DNA of 17,161 bases, from NCBI GenBank assembly GCA_020060485.1, contig JAGVAB010000135.1, positions 1-17,161 of the forward strand, given 5' to 3'. Shown piece by piece: positions 14,305 through 17,161 of the stretch. The notes under the pieces are model-generated. The model made no database searches, was not told where the DNA came from, and saw only the letters and a list, made by a program, of their open reading frames with translations. Within the stretch, counting starts at the first letter, position 1; every line of letters starts with the position of its first letter. The translations under genes were made by a program, and so were the position numbers. The DNA is from Anaerolineales bacterium (GTDB taxonomy: Bacteria; Chloroflexota; Anaerolineae; Anaerolineales; Anaerolineaceae).

Positions 14305-15524
14305 ACTTCAAAGAAATTCTGCGGGTGGCCTGGAAGAGCATTGCATCCAATAAATCGCGGTCGATTCTGACTATGCTGGGCGTCATCATTGGCGTGGCGG
14401 CGGTGATCGTGATGATGGCGGTCAGCGCCGGGACGGAAGCCACCATCGCCGAGTCGATCAAGGGCCTGGGAGCCAATCTGGTCTTTATCAATTCAGCCAT
14501 GGCACGCGGCGCACCGGGACAGCAGCAACGGGGCGGGCTGGTGTTTGACGATGTGGCTGCTGTCCGCAAACTGAATGGTGTGGCTGGGGTGTCTGTGGAT
14601 CAAAATTCCAGCGCCACCATCAAGTTCGGAAATATTGCTCTGGAAAGCATTGCCATTGTCGGCACTACCCCGGATTACACCACGGTGCGGGATGTGGCCG
14701 TGGGCGATGGCCGTTTTTTTACAGACCAGGATGTAGACCGCACAGCAAAAGTGGTGGTTTTGGGCAGTGCGGTTGCTGAAGAATTGTTTGGCGAAGGAGA
14801 TCCCATCGGGCAAAGCATTACGGTTGGCTCCACCAAACTGACCGTGGTGGGGGTGCTGGCAGAGAAGGGCCTGGTCTCTGGCACCAATTTTGATGAGCAA
14901 ATCTATGTGCCGATCTCAGTAGTGTTTCAAAAATTCACCCCATCCATGTTTGCCCGCATGATGGGTGATCAGGTGCGTACCATTTATGTGTCTGTTGACG
15001 AGTCGTATGCTATGGAGGATGTTATTTTACAGATCCAGTTGCTTCTGGCGCAGCGCCATAATGTAACGCTTGATGCACTGGATTTTACCATCATGACCCA
15101 GGATGACATCATCCAGACCCAAGCTTCGACCACCGAGTCCTTTCGTATGCTGCTGGGCTGGGTGGCTGGTGTATCTTTGATCGTGGGCGGGATTGGTATC
15201 ATGAACATCATGCTGGTTAGTGTGACTGAACGCACCAGAGAAATTGGTTTGCGCCAGGCTTTGGGCGCCCGGCCCATAGATATTCAGGTGCAGTTCCTGA
15301 CCGAGGCCCTGATGTTAAGCCTGGTGGGCGGCTTGCTGGGAGTCATGGCGGGGGTGGGGGGAGCCTGGCTGTTTGCCATGCTGGGCGGAATGCGTACCGT
15401 GGTGGTGTCGTATTCCATTGTGCTCTCCTTCACCTCGGCCGCACTGGTGGGTATCTTCTTTGGCTATATTCCGGCTCGCAAGGCAGCTCAACTGGACCCC
15501 ATCGTTGCCCTGCGCCACGATTGA
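14301..15524 (+). CDS. MacB/YknZ-type ABC exporter permease
   Basis: A 407-residue permease of the MacB/FtsX family. It has the family's four membrane segments: TM1 at about 22-44 (ILTMLGVIIGVAAVIVM), then a large extracytoplasmic MacB-PCD domain (about 45-280), then TM2 (284-308), TM3 (335-360) and TM4 (370-390). The conserved VTERTREIGLRQALGA motif (308-323) is the loop that contacts the ATPase, and PARKAAQLDPIVALRHD is the usual end. As in YknZ, the ATPase is a separate protein rather than fused as in E. coli MacB. Substrates of this family are lipophilic toxins, peptides and antibiotics; nothing here indicates which. The ATGA overlap with the ATPase gene implies equal synthesis. Confidence 0.94.
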   Translation: MNFKEILRVAWKSIASNKSRSILTMLGVIIGVAAVIVMMAVSAGTEATIAESIKGLGANLVFINSAMARGAPGQQQRGGLVFDDVAAVRKLNGVAGVSVDQNSSATIKFGNIALESIAIVGTTPDYTTVRDVAVGDGRFFTDQDVDRTAKVVVLGSAVAEELFGEGDPIGQSITVGSTKLTVVGVLAEKGLVSGTNFDEQIYVPISVVFQKFTPSMFARMMGDQVRTIYVSVDESYAMEDVILQIQLLLAQRHNVTLDALDFTIMTQDDIIQTQASTTESFRMLLGWVAGVSLIVGGIGIMNIMLVSVTERTREIGLRQALGARPIDIQVQFLTEALMLSLVGGLLGVMAGVGGAWLFAMLGGMRTVVVSYSIVLSFTSAALVGIFFGYIPARKAAQLDPIVALRHD

Positions 15525-15559
15525 ATTTGAAAAGCAAGAAGGATCAGAAAGGAAAGAAC

Positions 15560-16234
15560 ATGAATTACAGAAAAAGTCTTATTCTCTTGAGTCTACTGTG
15601 GTTGAGCCTGTTGTCAGCTTGCAGTACGGCTTCTACACCAGAAGCTGGTCAAGTTTCATCAACCGGCAGCCAAACGGCTGGTCAGACTGGGGAAATACAG
15701 TTGTCTACGCGTTTGTTGTTGGGCACATTCCAGTTGGAGGATACTGGTCTGGCCGTGGATGCAGCTCAGGCCAGCCAGTTGCTGCCCTTGTGGAAAGCGG
15801 TCAAGAGCTTGAGCAATAGTGATAGCACTTCGTCGGTTGAGATGGAAGCCTTGTATCAGCAAATACAGGAGACCATGACGGCAGATCAACTGAAAGCCAT
15901 TGAAGGTTTTTCGATTGATGCTGACAGTATGCGCAGCTTGATGTCCGATCTGGGACTGGAGATGGGCGCTGGCCGAAACGTAAACGCAGCCGGTGATTCA
16001 TCAGCCCAAGCAGCGCGGCAAATGGGAGCTGAATTCGGCGGACCTGGTGGCCCGGGTGGCGGTATGCCAATGGGCGGCGTGCCGGGAGAAATGGGCGGCG
16101 CCGGTCTTCGTAACCAATCAGACAATACTGTGAATTCCTCGACAACTGCCCGCCAGACTACTGGAGCAAATTTCATGGAAACCATGCTGCTGGATCCCTT
16201 GATCAAGCTGCTGCAGGAGCGGGCTAATTCTTAA
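15560..16234 (+). CDS. Small lipoprotein at the end of the export operon, function unknown
   Basis: A 224-residue protein. The signal peptide ends in the lipobox LLSAC (lipidated Cys21), followed by a Ser/Thr/Gln-rich tether (22-45). A compact helical part (about 46-135: LLLGTFQLEDTGLAVDA, LLPLWKAVKSL, ETMTADQLKAIEGF) has the look of a small helix-bundle sensor or inhibitor domain. A Gly/Pro/Met-rich segment (160-182) and a short C-terminal helix (LLDPLIKLLQERANS) follow. I recognise no named family. The start at 15560 follows AAAGGA (15548-15553); a TTG at 15521 would put residues before the signal peptide. It follows the permease by 35 bases, so it is probably an accessory part of the exporter on the outer face of the membrane. 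Confidence 0.8.
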   Translation: MNYRKSLILLSLLWLSLLSACSTASTPEAGQVSSTGSQTAGQTGEIQLSTRLLLGTFQLEDTGLAVDAAQASQLLPLWKAVKSLSNSDSTSSVEMEALYQQIQETMTADQLKAIEGFSIDADSMRSLMSDLGLEMGAGRNVNAAGDSSAQAARQMGAEFGGPGGPGGGMPMGGVPGEMGGAGLRNQSDNTVNSSTTARQTTGANFMETMLLDPLIKLLQERANS

Positions 16235-16257
16235 AAAAACCAGCCCGCTCAGCGGGC
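16233..16257 (-). terminator. Terminator of the methyltransferase gene (minus strand)
   Basis: GCCCGC (16243-16248), a 3-base loop, then GCGGGC (16252-16257). Read on the minus strand this hairpin is followed within three bases by a run of seven T (complement of 16233-16239), a classical intrinsic terminator. The same stem may also help end plus-strand transcription of the lipoprotein gene, but its T tract in that direction is weak. The T run overlaps the lipoprotein stop codon. Confidence 0.75.
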
Positions 16258-16279
16258 CAGGTTTGCTTCTTTCCCTCCA

Positions 16280-16308
16280 GGGGCACGGCGCTTTCATGGC
16301 CGTGCCCC
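16280..16308. terminator. GC-rich hairpin between convergent genes
   Basis: GGGGCACGGC (16280-16289) pairs perfectly with GCCGTGCCCC (16299-16308) over a 9-base loop. Neither side has a clear T run, so alone it is a poor intrinsic terminator. Together with the hairpin at 16243-16257 it forms a transcription block between two converging genes. Confidence 0.5.
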
Positions 16309-16315
16309 GCAGAAT

Positions 16316-17071
16316 TTAACCCAGATACAATACCGTTTCGTAATCGAAAGTGACCATACCATTTACCTGGTGGCGCGCAAAAAGCTGTTGCAGGTTTTCC
16401 AGCATGGGCAGATGTTTGGGATGCCCGGCCTGTGGGGTATACGAAGACGACAACAACCGGCCTTGCAGGCCTTCATAGTCGAACACCTGCTGGTTGGCAT
16501 AAGTGAATTTACGGAATGGTATGGGGTGGAAGAATTGACCGATGCCAGCATCGTCCAGATTGGTGCGCCGCACGCGCTGGTAATCCGTGCCCCAGGATTC
16601 CAGTAATTGCGCATAGTCAGAAAGCAGGGAAGATTGTTCTGCCCGCCAGTTATTCCAGATCAGGGCGATGAAACCATTGGAGTGCAGGACACGGCGAAAT
16701 TCCTGCTTGGTGGCCAGGCGGTCAAACCAGTGAAAGGCCTGGGCAACGGTGATCCCGTCCAGACAGTGATCGGGCAGGCCGGTATTTTCAGCAGTGGCGT
16801 TCACCGAGAGGAAGCCAGGCCGATCGTTCAGCAAATTCTCGGCAGCCTGGCGCATGGCGGCATTGGGTTCAACGGCATACACCCTGCAGCCTGTTTCCAG
16901 CAGCAGGCGGGTGAGGATACCGGTGCCGGAGCCGATATCGGCGATCTGCTTGTCGGGTGTAAGTCCGGTTTCCTGCACCAGGGTCTGGATCAATTCGGGC
17001 GGGTAATCCGGGCGGTATTGCACGTAATCAGCCACGCGGTCGGTGAAGCGTTGGGTAGAATCTTTCATCAT
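16316..17071 (-). CDS. Class I SAM-dependent methyltransferase
   Basis: A 251-residue Rossmann-fold methyltransferase of the Methyltransf_11/UbiE-like kind. The N-terminal RFTDRVADYVQYRPDYP signature is common to this subgroup. Motif I is IADIGSGTGILT (43-54), which binds S-adenosylmethionine; the acidic residue at the end of the second strand is Glu68 (YAVEPN), and a TVAQAFHWFD block follows near residue 110. The substrate cannot be told from sequence; members modify quinones, small metabolites or unknown compounds. It is cytoplasmic and appears to be a single gene, convergent with the export operon. Two ATG codons stand together (17071 and 17068), and no Shine-Dalgarno sequence is visible before them, so initiation is probably weak or leaderless-like. 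Confidence 0.88.
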   Translation of the reverse strand: MMKDSTQRFTDRVADYVQYRPDYPPELIQTLVQETGLTPDKQIADIGSGTGILTRLLLETGCRVYAVEPNAAMRQAAENLLNDRPGFLSVNATAENTGLPDHCLDGITVAQAFHWFDRLATKQEFRRVLHSNGFIALIWNNWRAEQSSLLSDYAQLLESWGTDYQRVRRTNLDDAGIGQFFHPIPFRKFTYANQQVFDYEGLQGRLLSSSYTPQAGHPKHLPMLENLQQLFARHQVNGMVTFDYETVLYLG

Positions 17072-17087
17072 TTTTTTGCGGCGGAAA

Positions 17088-17107
17088 CCACCCGCTAAAG
17101 CGGGTGG
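17088..17107. repeat. Perfect hairpin upstream of the methyltransferase start
   Basis: CCACCCGC (17088-17095) and GCGGGTGG (17100-17107) form an 8-base-pair stem with a 4-base loop, 16 bases upstream of the methyltransferase ATG. No T run follows on either strand, so it is more likely a leader structure or a protein-binding dyad between divergent genes than a terminator. Confidence 0.5.
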
Positions 17108-17124
17108 AGGAAGCCGTCCTCTTT

Positions 17125-17133
17125 TGCTAAAAT
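17125..17133 (+). promoter_or_regulatory. Extended -10 promoter element at the right edge
   Basis: TG-C-TAAAAT (17125-17133) is an extended -10 element reading rightwards. No good -35 box is seen at the expected distance. The next ATG is only six bases after the -10 box, so the transcript would have almost no leader. Confidence 0.4.
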
Positions 17134-17139
17134 TAGTCT

Positions 17140-17161
17140 ATGCCACAAGAAGCCAACCATA
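17140..17161 (+). CDS. Possible start of a gene running off the right edge
   Basis: An ATG at 17140 opens a frame (MPQEANH) that continues to the end of the window. It stands six bases after an extended -10 element and has no ribosome-binding site, which would fit a leaderless gene divergent from the methyltransferase. Seven residues are too few to name a product or prove coding. Confidence 0.3.

Noticed and set aside
15373..15819. 148-codon plus-strand frame overlapping the permease end and the lipoprotein start
   Set aside because: It runs out of frame through two well-supported genes and has no domain or signal of its own.
16607..17098. Plus-strand open frame (163 codons) opposite the methyltransferase
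   Set aside because: The minus-strand frame carries SAM-binding motif I and the family N-terminus, whereas this one has no domain and simply mirrors it.
1..17161. CRISPR array, tRNA, rRNA, riboswitch or prophage attachment site
   Set aside because: No regularly spaced repeats, cloverleaf sequences, conserved rRNA stretches or known riboswitch cores were seen on either strand by eye.

Overview
The window reads as a fragment of a bacterial chromosome, most likely from a Chloroflexota (Anaerolineae-type) anaerobe. That placement is an inference. It rests on the MacB/YknYZ-like exporter with several tandem adaptors and a short Gly/Pro-rich lipoprotein, the single-domain sugar-importer ATPase beside a cytoplasmic GH127 enzyme, and lipobox-bearing proteins without any outer-membrane gene. 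No rRNA, tRNA or CRISPR array was seen.

Layout. (1) 1-931: the 3' end of a rhodanese-domain protein, followed by a stand-alone 5'-nucleotidase C-terminal domain that has lost its catalytic N-terminal half. (2) 1087-1846: an insertion-sequence graveyard in which a frameshifted IS1634-type transposase head (+) is butt-joined to a truncated IS701-type transposase head (-). (3) 1976-8914: a sugar operon with a promoter, a dyad operator, a LacI-type repressor, a CUT2 permease, a lipoprotein sugar-binding protein, an intercistronic hairpin, a single-domain CUT2 ATPase, a GH127 beta-L-arabinofuranosidase and an SGNH/GDSL esterase. (4) 9196-16234: an export operon with three paralogous HlyD/MacA-type membrane-fusion proteins in a row, a MacB-type ATPase, a MacB-type permease and a small lipoprotein. 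(5) 16316-17071 on the minus strand: a class I SAM-dependent methyltransferase, convergent with the export operon. A possible leaderless gene starts at the right edge.

How the genes work together. In the sugar operon, the binding protein would capture an arabinose-containing oligosaccharide outside the membrane and the permease and ATPase would import it. The SGNH esterase and GH127 enzyme, neither with a signal peptide, would strip acyl groups and terminal beta-L-arabinofuranosyl units in the cytoplasm, and the LacI protein would switch the operon on by sensing the sugar. In the export operon the ATPase and permease form a MacB-like mechanochemical exporter. The three adaptors, all with the same Cys pair in the coiled-coil insert, and the terminal lipoprotein would form its extracytoplasmic part. 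The sugar operon is visibly more AT-rich than the export operon, and the switch falls in the 8915-9195 gap.

The features most worth following up are the three-adaptor exporter with its conserved cysteines and lipoprotein partner, the GH127/SGNH/CUT2 import system, the perfect hairpin between the binding-protein and ATPase genes, and the unusual LacI hinge beside an AG-centred operator.
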